Made by a program: the position numbers and the translations under genes. From positions 24,326-88,325 of the forward strand of contig JAMOBE010000003.1 of assembly GCA_039908285.1 (NCBI GenBank): DNA of 64,000 nt. Direction: 5' to 3'. Below the pieces are notes generated by a model, which had not been told where the DNA came from, did no database searches, and worked only from the letters and a program-made list of their open reading frames with translations. Every line of letters begins with the position of its first letter. The first letter of the stretch is position 1. Of the stretch, positions 15,887 through 25,341 are shown piece by piece. Source of the stretch: JAMOBE01 sp039908285 (GTDB taxonomy: Bacteria > Pseudomonadota > Alphaproteobacteria > Rhodospirillales > Rhodospirillaceae).

Positions 15887-18022
15887 ATGAGCCAGACGCT
15901 TCCCCTTTACGAGCGGCCCAAGGCCGGCCCCCGCGCCGCCTTCCGCCTGGTGTCCGACTATCAGCCGGCCGGCGACCAGCCCCAGGCCATCGCCGAGCTG
16001 GTGGCCGGCCTGGAGCAGGGGGAGCGTGACCAGGTGCTGCTCGGGGTGACCGGCTCGGGCAAGACCTTCACCATGGCGAAGGTGATCCAGGCCACCGGCC
16101 GCCCGACTCTGGTCCTGGCCCCCAACAAGACCCTGGCCGCCCAGCTTTACGGCGAGATGAAATCCTTCTTCCCCGACAACGCCGTCGAGTACTTCGTCTC
16201 CTACTATGACTACTACCAGCCCGAGGCCTATGTCCCGCGCACCGACACCTACATCGAGAAGGACGCGGCCATCAACGAGCAGATCGACCGCATGCGCCAC
16301 GCCGCGACCCGCGCGGTGCTGGAGCGTCGCGACGTCATCATCGTCGGCTCGGTGTCGTGCATCTACGGCCTGGGCTCGGTCGAGTCCTATGCCCGGATGA
16401 CGGTGCGGGTGGCGGTGGGCGAGGTCATCGACCGCAACGCCCTGTTGAAGAAATTCGTCGAGTTGCAGTACCGGCGCAACGACCTGGCGTTCACCCGCGG
16501 CTCGTTCCGGGTGCGGGGTGACGTCATCGAGCTGTTCCCGGTCCACCATGAGGACCGCGCCTGGCGGGTGAGCCTGTTCGGCGACGAGGTCGAGGCCATC
16601 CACGAGTTCGACCCCCTGACCGGCGAAAAGACCCTGTCCATGGAGGACATGGTGGTCTACCCCAACAGCCACTACGTCACCCCGCGGCCGGCCCTGTCGC
16701 AGGCCATCAGGTCCATCAAGGCGGAACTGAAGGAGCGCCTGGACCACTTCGTCGCCACCGGCCGCCTGCTGGAGGCCGAGCGCCTGCAGCAGCGCACCCA
16801 GTTCGACCTGGAAATGCTGGAGACCACCGGCCACTGCAAGGGCATCGAGAACTACAGCCGCTTCCTGACCGGCCGCGCCCCCGGCGAGCCGCCGCCCACC
16901 CTGTTCGAGTATCTGCCCGAGGACGCCCTGGTGTTCGTGGACGAAAGCCACGTCACCATCCCCCAGCTCGGCGGCATGTACAAGGGCGACTACGCCCGCA
17001 AGAGCACCCTGTCGAATTACGGCTTTCGCCTGCCGAGCTGCCTCGACAACCGCCCGCTGAAGTTCGAGGAGTGGGACACCATGCGCCCCCAGTCGGTCTA
17101 CGTCTCGGCGACGCCCGGCGGTTGGGAGATGGAAAGAACCGGGGGCGTGTTCGTCGAGCAGGTGATCCGCCCGACCGGCCTCGTGGACCCGGTGTGCCTC
17201 ATCCGCCCGGTGGAGCGGCAGGTGGACGACCTGATGGAGGAGTGCCGCACGGTGGCGGCAAAGGGCTACCGCGCCCTGGTCACCACCCTGACCAAGCGCA
17301 TGGCCGAGGACCTGACCGAATACCTGAGCGAGCAGGGGGTGCGGGTGCGCTACATGCACTCGGACATCGACACCATCGAGCGCATCGAGATCGTCCGCGA
17401 CCTGCGACTTGGCGCCTTCGACGTGCTGGTGGGCATCAACCTTCTGCGCGAGGGCCTGGACATCCCCGAGTGCGCCCTGGTCGCCATCCTCGACGCCGAC
17501 AAGGAGGGGTTCCTGCGCTCCACCACCTCGCTGGTCCAGACCATCGGCCGCGCCGCCCGCAACGTGGACGGGCGGGTGATCCTCTATGCCGACCGCATGA
17601 CCGACTCGCTGACCCGGGCCATCGCCGAGACCGACCGCCGGCGGGAAAAGCAGCAGGCCTACAACGCCGCCAACGGCATCACCCCCGAAAGCATCCAGAG
17701 CCGCATCTCCGACGTGCTGCACAGCGTCTATGAGCGGGACTACATGACCGTGGACACCGGCGATGCCGGGACCCCGCACCTGGTGGGCCACAACCTGCGC
17801 GCCCACCTCGCCGACCTGGAAAAGCGCATGAAGGCGGCGGCGGGGGACCTCGAGTTCGAGGAGGCGGCCCGGCTCCGCGACGAGATCCGCCGCCTCGAGG
17901 GCCTGGAACTGGGCGGCGGCATCATGGTGCAGACCGGCCCCACCCCAACCGGCCGAGCCCCCTCCAGCACCGCCGGCAAACCAGGCACCCGCACCCCCGG
18001 CCGCGGCAAGCGGCGGCGGTAG
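15887..18022 (+). CDS. uvrB: UvrABC excinuclease subunit B
   Basis: 711 residues. Walker A is GVTGSGKTFTMAKVI, the damage-probing beta-hairpin region includes SYYDYYQPEAYVPRTDTYIEKD, and the DEAD-like box is DESHVTIPQ. Helicase motifs V/VI appear as INLLREGLDIPE and QTIGRAARN. A C-terminal UVR motif (LEKRMKAAAGDLEFEEAARLRDEIRRLE) recruits UvrC. Complete and typical, with a basic low-complexity tail. It ends 19 nt before the convergent cyclase gene, marking a sharp base-composition boundary. Confidence 0.97.
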   Translation: MSQTLPLYERPKAGPRAAFRLVSDYQPAGDQPQAIAELVAGLEQGERDQVLLGVTGSGKTFTMAKVIQATGRPTLVLAPNKTLAAQLYGEMKSFFPDNAVEYFVSYYDYYQPEAYVPRTDTYIEKDAAINEQIDRMRHAATRAVLERRDVIIVGSVSCIYGLGSVESYARMTVRVAVGEVIDRNALLKKFVELQYRRNDLAFTRGSFRVRGDVIELFPVHHEDRAWRVSLFGDEVEAIHEFDPLTGEKTLSMEDMVVYPNSHYVTPRPALSQAIRSIKAELKERLDHFVATGRLLEAERLQQRTQFDLEMLETTGHCKGIENYSRFLTGRAPGEPPPTLFEYLPEDALVFVDESHVTIPQLGGMYKGDYARKSTLSNYGFRLPSCLDNRPLKFEEWDTMRPQSVYVSATPGGWEMERTGGVFVEQVIRPTGLVDPVCLIRPVERQVDDLMEECRTVAAKGYRALVTTLTKRMAEDLTEYLSEQGVRVRYMHSDIDTIERIEIVRDLRLGAFDVLVGINLLREGLDIPECALVAILDADKEGFLRSTTSLVQTIGRAARNVDGRVILYADRMTDSLTRAIAETDRRREKQQAYNAANGITPESIQSRISDVLHSVYERDYMTVDTGDAGTPHLVGHNLRAHLADLEKRMKAAAGDLEFEEAARLRDEIRRLEGLELGGGIMVQTGPTPTGRAPSSTAGKPGTRTPGRGKRRR

Positions 18023-18040
18023 GGAGGGGATAATGCGCGG

Positions 18041-19417
18041 TCACATCTTAGATGCGCAGTCATTTAGCTTGAACGTATCGCCAAATATTTCTGCGATATA
18101 CTTATTGCACAATTCTATCGCCGCCCTATTAACTTGCGATTCTTCCGTGAAATCGCTTCTTATTCGCCACACCTCGAGATTGAGGTCTTCTGGATAATTC
18201 TTTGCCTTGAAGGGAACCTTGCATCCACGCAATCCTGGGCGTCCGTTCGTAATGCAGTATTCATGATAGGCGTTCAGAGTCAGAAAAATATCACCGGCAT
18301 CTGTGGCGGAAGACATGCGACAGGCGTCCACTACTCCCGCCCCCACCACGATCAAGTGGTGCCTGCTGTCCATCCGCCAATACGCCCGGTCCATCGCAAT
18401 CCCAATACCAGCACCGAACGCCCGACAGTTGTATCTGAGAAATGGTCGAAGGGATTTCAGCAAATAGTCAACTGCAACAACCATCTCATCCGCACAAGCG
18501 ACGGCGGCCAGCATAGCCTTCTCCTTGTGGTCAACCTTTTTGAGGTCTTCGGGAAGAAAATGCGCGATAATGCCGTCGCCGGTGAATTTGTCGAACACAC
18601 CCATGTGTCGATGAACGAGCGCGCGAAGAACCGCCACCATGACGTTCAGCCACATAGCGAACATACCCGGGTTAGCCGCCTTTTCCATTGCAAGAGTAGA
18701 TCGACGCAGGTCCAGCGATACTGTTATTGTGTCAACGACTTCTCTATTTTTCGACCATGGTGGCAACCAGCGGTCTTGGCCAAGTCTTTTATGAGCCTCT
18801 CTCAGATAATATGAGGACAATACACCAGGAAAGTCGGCGTATACATCGCACCTCTGCCGAATAGCCTCGTCAAATACATAGGTAATTGAACTCCAAAAAG
18901 TGGTATCTGTCTTCTCTCCATCAAGCGCTTGAGAGCTATCAACAAGCACAGCGCAATCAACGATGCACTTTCCCCCTTTTTCTTTTGTTGAAAACTTCTG
19001 AACTGAAAAAAGAGAACACGAAACAACACCACATGAAACGCCTTCTTCATTCGTGTATGGGTGTACAAACTTGATGTTATCGCAAATTTTACTTGACACG
19101 GGTTCGTGCTGTGCCTGGCGTTGTGACGGAGGATATGTCATGAACTTTGAGAATGCATCAATTACTGAGCACATTGTGTCTTCGTTTCTCTTAGTGTTGG
19201 AAACGAATTCAAATATTTCGCCTTTACTGTTCCTGCGAAGAAACGCATATACACCCAGAGGCGGCATCTTTGTGCGAAATACACCTGCCAATCGGCGGTC
19301 GAAATCATCATCGCCAATGCAATCCTTCAAATCGGCCACAACCGCAACAAGCGCCTCATAATTCTCAAGTTTTGGAGAATAAACGCATTCGCCACATTTT
19401 CCACTACGCTTACTCAT
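18041..19417 (-). CDS. Class III nucleotidyl cyclase domain protein
   Basis: 458 residues. The C-terminal cyclase homology domain has VSLDLRRST (about residue 236) and FDKFTGDGIIAHF (about 280), so both metal-binding aspartates of class III adenylyl/guanylyl cyclases are present. GAGIGIAMDRAY and HHLIVVGAGVVDACRM follow the family pattern. The N-terminal ~220 residues are not recognised; they start with a CGEC motif and may be a GAF-like sensor. ATG 19417 overlaps the stop of the receiver gene by 4 nt. The DNA is much AT-richer than uvrB. Which nucleotide it makes, or whether it is active, cannot be read from sequence alone. Confidence 0.82.
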   Translation of the reverse strand: MSKRSGKCGECVYSPKLENYEALVAVVADLKDCIGDDDFDRRLAGVFRTKMPPLGVYAFLRRNSKGEIFEFVSNTKRNEDTMCSVIDAFSKFMTYPPSQRQAQHEPVSSKICDNIKFVHPYTNEEGVSCGVVSCSLFSVQKFSTKEKGGKCIVDCAVLVDSSQALDGEKTDTTFWSSITYVFDEAIRQRCDVYADFPGVLSSYYLREAHKRLGQDRWLPPWSKNREVVDTITVSLDLRRSTLAMEKAANPGMFAMWLNVMVAVLRALVHRHMGVFDKFTGDGIIAHFLPEDLKKVDHKEKAMLAAVACADEMVVAVDYLLKSLRPFLRYNCRAFGAGIGIAMDRAYWRMDSRHHLIVVGAGVVDACRMSSATDAGDIFLTLNAYHEYCITNGRPGLRGCKVPFKAKNYPEDLNLEVWRIRSDFTEESQVNRAAIELCNKYIAEIFGDTFKLNDCASKM

Positions 19418-19989
19418 CACCGACCTCGCTTGGTCCGATATTTGATCCCAAGCATGTTCAACACAGCCTCTGTGAATTCTTCAATAGGCGGCGGCTTTTC
19501 CCAAACTCTATCATTTCCAATTTCATTCAATATCTCCTGCTTAACGCCACGTCTGTAGGCAGTCAGAAACATAATTCGCATTTTCTCCTCTGCATTACGG
19601 CTGTTGAATATGCTCTCACCAGCATTTGAAGTAATCCCAGCCGCTGAATACGGCATCATCAAATCAATAATGATGAGTGTACGCGACAAATCATCTGGTA
19701 TAATATGCTTCAGCATGGACTCAAATGCCTCAATATCATCAGTAATATTATATATTATTTTGAACGGCGTATTGGCTTCGTTGACGCAAATTTCTACTTG
19801 ACGCCCCTTTCCTTTCCGAACAAACCCGGCGGGATCATCCTCCAATGATGGGTAATGGTCACAAAGTGTTTCGTAAATAGACAGAGGAATCCAGTTAACT
19901 GTATGGATTTCATCATCGAAGTGAAAAACACGATAGAACTGAGGCGCAGCAGCCCCGACACCCATCGAGCTAGGATTATGATCAGTCAT
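19417..19989 (-). CDS. Stand-alone response regulator receiver domain protein
   Basis: 190 residues. Receiver motifs are the acidic pair in FHFDDE (residues ~22-27), the phospho-acceptor in IIIDLMMP (~110), the Thr in MFLTAYR (~141) and the Lys in WEKPPP (~163). There is an unusually long insertion between the acidic pair and the phospho-acceptor, including KGKGRQVEICVNEA. No DNA-binding output domain is present. It is translationally coupled to both neighbours (ATGA overlaps), which points to a phosphorelay from the kinase to this protein and then to the cyclase. Confidence 0.8.
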   Translation of the reverse strand: MTDHNPSSMGVGAAAPQFYRVFHFDDEIHTVNWIPLSIYETLCDHYPSLEDDPAGFVRKGKGRQVEICVNEANTPFKIIYNITDDIEAFESMLKHIIPDDLSRTLIIIDLMMPYSAAGITSNAGESIFNSRNAEEKMRIMFLTAYRRGVKQEILNEIGNDRVWEKPPPIEEFTEAVLNMLGIKYRTKRGR

Positions 19990-22268
19990 TTCGCCTCTCG
20001 GAACACTCTAGGAATGGGGATTGTAAAAACAGTAACAGCAGCCGTTGTGTTTGCAACAGGTATTGATGTAACGTCGATTTCGTAGCGGGCATTATGCGCC
20101 TCAAGTATCTTTTGTGCGACCGCCAAACCCAGTCCGGTGCCTGGACGCCGGGAGTCCTGAGGAGCATCAACAGACAGACGACGAAATTGGTCAAACAGAT
20201 GCAATATCTGATTTTCAGGAATATGTACGCCAGTATCTTCGACTTTGACGAGCCAATCGTCTTGCGTAGCGGAAACAGAAATATGAATTTGCTTATTTCT
20301 ATAAGAGTATTTAACTGCATTATCTATTATATTAAATAGCAAAATATAAATCATATCGCGATCTGCCCACCCCTTCGAAAATTGTTGGGGCATGTTGTTT
20401 TTTACTATAATCTGACACTCCCTATCCTCGGCATCAGGGTACAGGCATTGTACTATATCAAGAATCACCAACTCTATATCGAAGAACGTGATCTTCATCT
20501 CCTCACGCTTGATGTTTGCGATCAAAAAGCGATTCTGGTCAAGAAAAACCTTGGTCCGTTCGGAAAACAGGTACGCCCACTTCAGAGAATGGGCAAACGT
20601 CTCGTCCCGCAGCAATCGTTCATAGGCAATCCCCGGGTCTCGTGTGCCAAAGCGGTTAAAAAGCTTCAACGCCACCCGCATATGACCCAGCATCCCGGTA
20701 AGCCCAGCGCGAAGAATATGACGAACCTCGGTCTGGTCACGGATAAGTTTCTTGTAACGAAGGCGATCTCCGATGAATCCGGTTACTTCCCTGGCTAGGA
20801 GCAAAAGAAACTCCCGACGGAACGAAAGAATGTAACTGGTGGAAATGCCTATGACCATGTGGCTGGCGAACCCCTCAAGGCCAGAAAGAGGAATGACGTA
20901 AGCATGGCCATAATCACGCACGAACTCAATTATTGTATCTTCAGTAATCAGCTTAATTACTTGGAGCGACGCATCAAGTGATGAAGAATATTCCTTTGAA
21001 CCAATATAGCGAATATTGTCATCTTCGATAACAGCAAGAAATGTTGAGCACGGGGCCACCTCGTGAACCAACGTGTCGACGGTCTCATAGATCTCCAAAA
21101 CCTCTGTTGCTGAGGTGATGTTTGCCAGCCGATCACCAATCGTCTTCAATGCTTCGGCAGCTTCCAGGCGCGGAAGCACATTGGCCAGCATCGAGGCGAC
21201 ACCGTCAATGAAGCCCCGGTCCGTCTCGCTGAACGACGAATAGAAATGCCCGGGAGGGTTCTTTCCCACCACCTCGATCACGCAAATCGAGCCCTTGCCG
21301 CTGGTATCTTTGTTGTTCCATGAATCAACCTCTACGGGCACGCCGAGCCAGGAGAGGAACGGCCTGTCCGGTCCAGGCCCCTCGTCGGGCCGCTCCTGGA
21401 TAGCCTCTGGATCGGTAACGTCGAACAGACGGAGTGGTCTGGGGGCCACCCGCATTCTTCTCCTACACGGCTCCGTGTCCGGTGGGCTAAACCCCGGAGA
21501 CGAGGACCCACCGTCCCATTTGGTCTCACAACGGTCACTGCGACAGTACGTGATCCGACAGTGCTGGGCATGGCTTCCTCTCCGAACAAGGTCGGCCGCC
21601 ACTCTGGTTGCGTCGTCGATGGTGGCGGCAGCCAAGAGATGCTTGCCCATTTCGTTATGAACACGCCATATCCGTTGAATGCGGCTACGTTCGATGTCAC
21701 TGGCCAGCGCCTGGGCAGCCACTCGTAGCTCGGCGCCTTCGAGCCAATCGTTATCGCGCTGAGGCGCCCGCTCCGTTGCTCGATCAATCATCTGCAACAG
21801 CGCGATCACACGCTCACCGTGACTTCCATCATCCTCATGGTTGAAAAGGGGACGAAAATTATCGGATATGGCGTGTCCAGTATCGGGAAGGAGTCCGGGA
21901 ATTATTTTCAAAGGCGTATCCGGGCCACCAACGGCCAACCATTTCTTGGCTGCTTGCAAAACAGTCTGCTCATTGGCTTCGCCGCGGAACCGGACAAAAA
22001 TCCCAGGTGCCCCTTCTTCCCCACTTCGTCTGACATCATTGTCCCTGCGGATGAAAGCCTGCTCGAGACGCAATTCGCAGAACTCTGCGTCCCTGTCGAG
22101 CAACCATAGACACACAATGGTATCTTCGTGTGAATTCGCCGACGCAATAATAGATAGATACTCTCCCCGATATTCGTGGTGGTTCGCAATAGAATACGGA
22201 CGCCCAAGGCACTTGAACAAACGCTCAATCCGCCACGTCAGTTCAGGAACTGGAATACGACTCGTCAT
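19986..22268 (-). CDS. Sensor histidine kinase with GAF-like domains
   Basis: 760 residues, no membrane segment seen. The N-terminal ~200 residues are unrecognised. Two GAF-like modules follow (about 210-370 and 375-510, the second around STFLAVIEDDNIRYIG). A degenerate dimerisation helix holds a candidate phospho-histidine in GMLGHMRVAL (~535). The ATPase domain has an N-box NIIDNAVKYS, G1 VEDTGVHI and G2 RRPGTGLGLAVAQK. The 3' half is distinctly AT-rich. It is the first gene of a three-gene, 4-nt-overlapping unit with the receiver and cyclase. The signal is unknown; a cytosolic ligand or partner is likely. Confidence 0.83.
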   Translation of the reverse strand: MTSRIPVPELTWRIERLFKCLGRPYSIANHHEYRGEYLSIIASANSHEDTIVCLWLLDRDAEFCELRLEQAFIRRDNDVRRSGEEGAPGIFVRFRGEANEQTVLQAAKKWLAVGGPDTPLKIIPGLLPDTGHAISDNFRPLFNHEDDGSHGERVIALLQMIDRATERAPQRDNDWLEGAELRVAAQALASDIERSRIQRIWRVHNEMGKHLLAAATIDDATRVAADLVRRGSHAQHCRITYCRSDRCETKWDGGSSSPGFSPPDTEPCRRRMRVAPRPLRLFDVTDPEAIQERPDEGPGPDRPFLSWLGVPVEVDSWNNKDTSGKGSICVIEVVGKNPPGHFYSSFSETDRGFIDGVASMLANVLPRLEAAEALKTIGDRLANITSATEVLEIYETVDTLVHEVAPCSTFLAVIEDDNIRYIGSKEYSSSLDASLQVIKLITEDTIIEFVRDYGHAYVIPLSGLEGFASHMVIGISTSYILSFRREFLLLLAREVTGFIGDRLRYKKLIRDQTEVRHILRAGLTGMLGHMRVALKLFNRFGTRDPGIAYERLLRDETFAHSLKWAYLFSERTKVFLDQNRFLIANIKREEMKITFFDIELVILDIVQCLYPDAEDRECQIIVKNNMPQQFSKGWADRDMIYILLFNIIDNAVKYSYRNKQIHISVSATQDDWLVKVEDTGVHIPENQILHLFDQFRRLSVDAPQDSRRPGTGLGLAVAQKILEAHNARYEIDVTSIPVANTTAAVTVFTIPIPRVFREAK

Positions 22269-22561
22269 CGTCTACTCAACCAATCGTCCAGATAAACTGC
22301 CGAAAGAACAACCCTGGAGCAGTTTCATATCCAAACTCGCGACCCTCAGCGCAAGGGGTGCTGCATGAAAAAATCACCAAGGCGTCGGCTTTGAAAGCCT
22401 TTCACGCGCACCCCCTCACCACTGCAGGGCAGAGTAGCATCGAGGGGATTGCAGGGCAAGACGTTTTCTCCACTACTATCCGTAGCATATGATCTGATGG
22501 CCCCAGGGGGCGATTCCATTACCGGTGTCGAGGAGGCTAATGTTCGTAGACGCACGCTCTC
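22269..22561. other. Intergenic stretch upstream of the kinase island, no recognised gene
   Basis: It should contain the promoter of the three-gene signalling island (reading left) and the 3' end region of ftsY. Composition shifts from AT-rich at the left to GC-rich at the right, so the island boundary is probably here. I see no tRNA gene, convincing direct repeat of the uvrB-side junction, or integrase remnant. Confidence 0.4.
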
Positions 22562-24097
22562 CTACTCCCCCTGCGGCAGTCCCATCAGGCTGCGGGCGAA
22601 GTCGCGGGCGGTGAAGGGGCGGAGGTCCTCCACCTTTTCGCCCACGCCCACATAGTGCACCGGCAGGCGGAACTTTTCGGCGAGGGCCACCAGGACGCCG
22701 CCGCGCGCCGTTCCGTCCAGCTTGGTCAGCACCAGGCCGGTGACGTCGGTCATCTCGCGGAAGATCTCCACCTGGGAGTGGGCGTTCTGGCCGACGGTGG
22801 CGTCCAGCACCAGCAGGCAGGTGTGCGGAGCCGCCGGTTCCAGCTTGCGCAGGACCCGGACGATCTTCTGCAGCTCGGCCATCAGGTGGGTCTTGTTCTG
22901 CAGGCGGCCGGCGGTGTCGATCATCAGGATGTCGTCGCCGCGCTCGCGGGTCTCCTTCAGGGCGTCGAACACCAGGCCGGCGGCGTCCGAGCCGGTGTCG
23001 CGGGCGATCACCGGGCAGCCGGTGCGCTCGCCCCAGATGCGGAGCTGCTCGACGGCGGCGGCGCGGAAGGTGTCGCCGGCGGCGATGGTGACCGAGTGGC
23101 CGGCATCGCGGAACTGGCGGGCCAGCTTGCCGATGGTGGTGGTCTTGCCCGAGCCGTTGACGCCCACCACCAGGACCACATGGGGCCTGGCGGCGGGATC
23201 GATCTCCAGCGGACGGGCGACCGGCTCCAGGATGGCGGCGATGTCCAAGGCCAGGGCGCCACGCACCTCGTCGGGTGAGACCTCCTGGTTGAATTTGGTC
23301 TTGGCAAGTCCTGCCGCCAGCTTCGCCGCGGTGGTCACCCCAAGGTCGGCGGCGATCAGCAGTTCCTCCAGTTCCTCGATCGCCTCGTCGTCGAGGCGGC
23401 GGCGGGTGAACAGGTCGGCGATACCCTGGGTCAACCGACTCGACGAGCGGCTCAGGCCCTCCTTCAGTCGCTGGAACCACCCGATACGGGGTTCCGCCGG
23501 TTCTTCTTCCGGGAGGGACTCGGGCTCGGGCTCGGGTTCCGGGACGGGCTCGGGCTCCGGGACGGGTTCGGGTTCGGGTTCGGGTTCGGGTTCGGGTTCT
23601 GGCTCGGGCTCCGGTTCTGGCTGCTGGTCGGAGGGTTTCCCCCGCAGCCAGCCGAACAAGCCGGACCGCGGCGCCGACGGCTCCTCCTCGCGAAGGGGTT
23701 CAGGCTCCGGCTCGGGCTCAGGTTCGGGTTCCGGGACGGGCTCGGGTTCGGGTTCGGGTTCCGGCTCGGGTTCGGGTTCGGGTTCCGGCTCAGGCTCAGG
23801 TTCGGGTTCCGGGACGGGCTCAGGCTCAGGTTCCGGCTCGGGAACGCGGTTCGGCTCCCATCCGAACCAGTCGGTCAGGGGGACCGCCGGGGCTTCCCCG
23901 AAAAAGGTGTCCTCCTCCGGTTCGGGCTCAGGTGCTGGTGCTGGAATCAGCGCTGGTGCTGGAACAGGCTCGGGCTCCGGCTCGGGTGTCGGCTCGGGTG
24001 TCGCTTCCGGCGCCGGCTCGGAGTCCTTCCCCCGCAGCCAGCCGAACAGGCCCTTCTTTTTCGGGGCGGCCCCGGAGTCGTCCGGCGTATCGTTCAT
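22562..24097 (-). CDS. ftsY: Signal recognition particle receptor FtsY with repetitive acidic N-terminus
   Basis: 511 residues. The C-terminal NG domain is complete: GVNGSGKTTTIGKLA, DTAGRLQNKTHLM and TKLDGTARGG. It receives SRP-ribosome complexes at the inner membrane. The N-terminal ~210 residues are a proline-glutamate repeat region (PEPEPEP runs) interrupted by amphipathic segments: KKKGLFGWLRGK near residue 14, RSGLFGWLRGK near 145 and RIGWFQRLKEGL just before the N domain. These look like duplicated membrane-targeting helices. The start overlaps the mtaB stop by 4 nt. Confidence 0.96.
   Translation of the reverse strand: MNDTPDDSGAAPKKKGLFGWLRGKDSEPAPEATPEPTPEPEPEPVPAPALIPAPAPEPEPEEDTFFGEAPAVPLTDWFGWEPNRVPEPEPEPEPVPEPEPEPEPEPEPEPEPEPEPEPEPVPEPEPEPEPEPEPLREEEPSAPRSGLFGWLRGKPSDQQPEPEPEPEPEPEPEPEPEPVPEPEPVPEPEPEPESLPEEEPAEPRIGWFQRLKEGLSRSSSRLTQGIADLFTRRRLDDEAIEELEELLIAADLGVTTAAKLAAGLAKTKFNQEVSPDEVRGALALDIAAILEPVARPLEIDPAARPHVVLVVGVNGSGKTTTIGKLARQFRDAGHSVTIAAGDTFRAAAVEQLRIWGERTGCPVIARDTGSDAAGLVFDALKETRERGDDILMIDTAGRLQNKTHLMAELQKIVRVLRKLEPAAPHTCLLVLDATVGQNAHSQVEIFREMTDVTGLVLTKLDGTARGGVLVALAEKFRLPVHYVGVGEKVEDLRPFTARDFARSLMGLPQGE
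23515..23850. repeat. Pro-Glu coding microsatellite within ftsY
   Basis: Short imperfect units of the form GGTTCGGGTTC / GGCTCCGG alternate for over 300 nt on the + strand, encoding (P-E)n on the minus strand. The tract is split by the duplicated LFGWLRGK segment (about 23640-23700). Copy number is likely to vary between strains. Confidence 0.85.
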
Positions 24098-25341
24098 GGC
24101 AGACCCTCTCCAACGAGTTCGGCTCCGGATGCGGCGCGGATGCGGGTCCGAACGATGGTTCCGGGAACTCCCACTCCCCCGTCCAGGTGCACCGGCAGAT
24201 AGTGCTCACAGTGTCCGAAACCCGGGCGCTCCACCAGCACGCCGGCGACCGAGCCCTCCCGGCCGCGGCAGAAGGCGGCGAGGGCGGCAAGACCCGCCTC
24301 GCGCAGACGGGCGGCGCGGGCGCGGACCACATCGCCCGGCAGGGCCGGCATGCGGGCGGCCGGGGTATCGGGGCGGCTCGAATACGGAAACACGTGCAGG
24401 TGCGTGAGCCCGCAGTCGCCGATCAGGGCCAGGGAGGACCCGAACATGGCCTCGGTCTCGGTGGGAAAGCCGGCGATGAGGTCGGCCCCGAGGGCGATGC
24501 CGGGCCGCGCCGCCCGCAGCCGCTCGGCGACGCGCCGGGCGTCCTCGCGGTCATGGCGGCGCCCCATGCGCTTCAGAATCAGGTCGGCGCCGGCCTGGAG
24601 GCTGAGATGGACGTGGGGCATGAGCCGCTCCTCGCCGCCGATGACGGCGAACAGGTCCTCGTCCATCTCGACCGGGTCGAGGGAGGACAGGCGCAGGCGC
24701 TCCAGCTCCGGCACCCGCCGCAACAGCTGGGCCACCAGGCGGCCCAGGGGGGGGCGGTCCGGCAGGTCCAGGCCATAGGCGGTAAGGTCCACGCCGGTCA
24801 GCACCACCTCGCGGTAGCCGTTGGTCACCAGGTCACGCACCTGCGCCACCACGTGTTCGACGGCGACGCTGTGACTCGGACCGCGGGCGAAGGGAACGAC
24901 GCAGAAGGTGCAGCGATGGTCGCACCCCTGCTGCACCTGGACGAAGGCCCGGGTGCGCTCGCCGAAGCCCTCGATTCGGATGGGCGTCGTCTCCCCGACC
25001 GCCATGACGTCGCCGACCGTCACCCGGTCCGTCGCCTCGAGACCATAGCTGCCGGCCTTCAGCTTGTCGGCGTTGCCCAGCACCCGGTCCACCTCGGGCA
25101 TGGCGGCGAAGGCCTGCGGCGTGAGCTGGGCGGCGCAGCCGGTGACGATGATGCGCACCCCCGGCCGCTCCCGCCGGAGCCGGCGGATGGCCTGGCGCGC
25201 CTGGCGTTCGGCCTCGGCGGTGACGGCGCAGGTGTTGACGATCACCGTGTCCGCGAGGCCGGCGGCCTCGGCATGGCCGCGCATCACCTCGGACTCGACG
25301 GTGTTGAGACGGCAGCCGAAGGTGATGATCTCGGTGGTCAT
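24094..25341 (-). CDS. mtaB: tRNA t6A37 C2-methylthiotransferase MtaB
   Basis: 415 residues. Three expected parts are seen: the N-terminal MTTase domain with ITFGCRLNTVESE and NTCAVTAEAERQARQAIR; the radical SAM cluster CDHRCTFC; and a C-terminal TRAM-like region. It converts t6A to ms2t6A at tRNA position 37. It overlaps both neighbours by 4 nt (dapF upstream, ftsY downstream), forming the common dapF-mtaB-ftsY operon of alphaproteobacteria. Confidence 0.95.
   Translation of the reverse strand: MTTEIITFGCRLNTVESEVMRGHAEAAGLADTVIVNTCAVTAEAERQARQAIRRLRRERPGVRIIVTGCAAQLTPQAFAAMPEVDRVLGNADKLKAGSYGLEATDRVTVGDVMAVGETTPIRIEGFGERTRAFVQVQQGCDHRCTFCVVPFARGPSHSVAVEHVVAQVRDLVTNGYREVVLTGVDLTAYGLDLPDRPPLGRLVAQLLRRVPELERLRLSSLDPVEMDEDLFAVIGGEERLMPHVHLSLQAGADLILKRMGRRHDREDARRVAERLRAARPGIALGADLIAGFPTETEAMFGSSLALIGDCGLTHLHVFPYSSRPDTPAARMPALPGDVVRARAARLREAGLAALAAFCRGREGSVAGVLVERPGFGHCEHYLPVHLDGGVGVPGTIVRTRIRAASGAELVGEGLP

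Noticed and set aside
23515..23850. Regular repeats as a CRISPR-like or minisatellite array
   Set aside because: Units are short, contiguous and in frame within ftsY, encoding Pro-Glu; there are no spacers.
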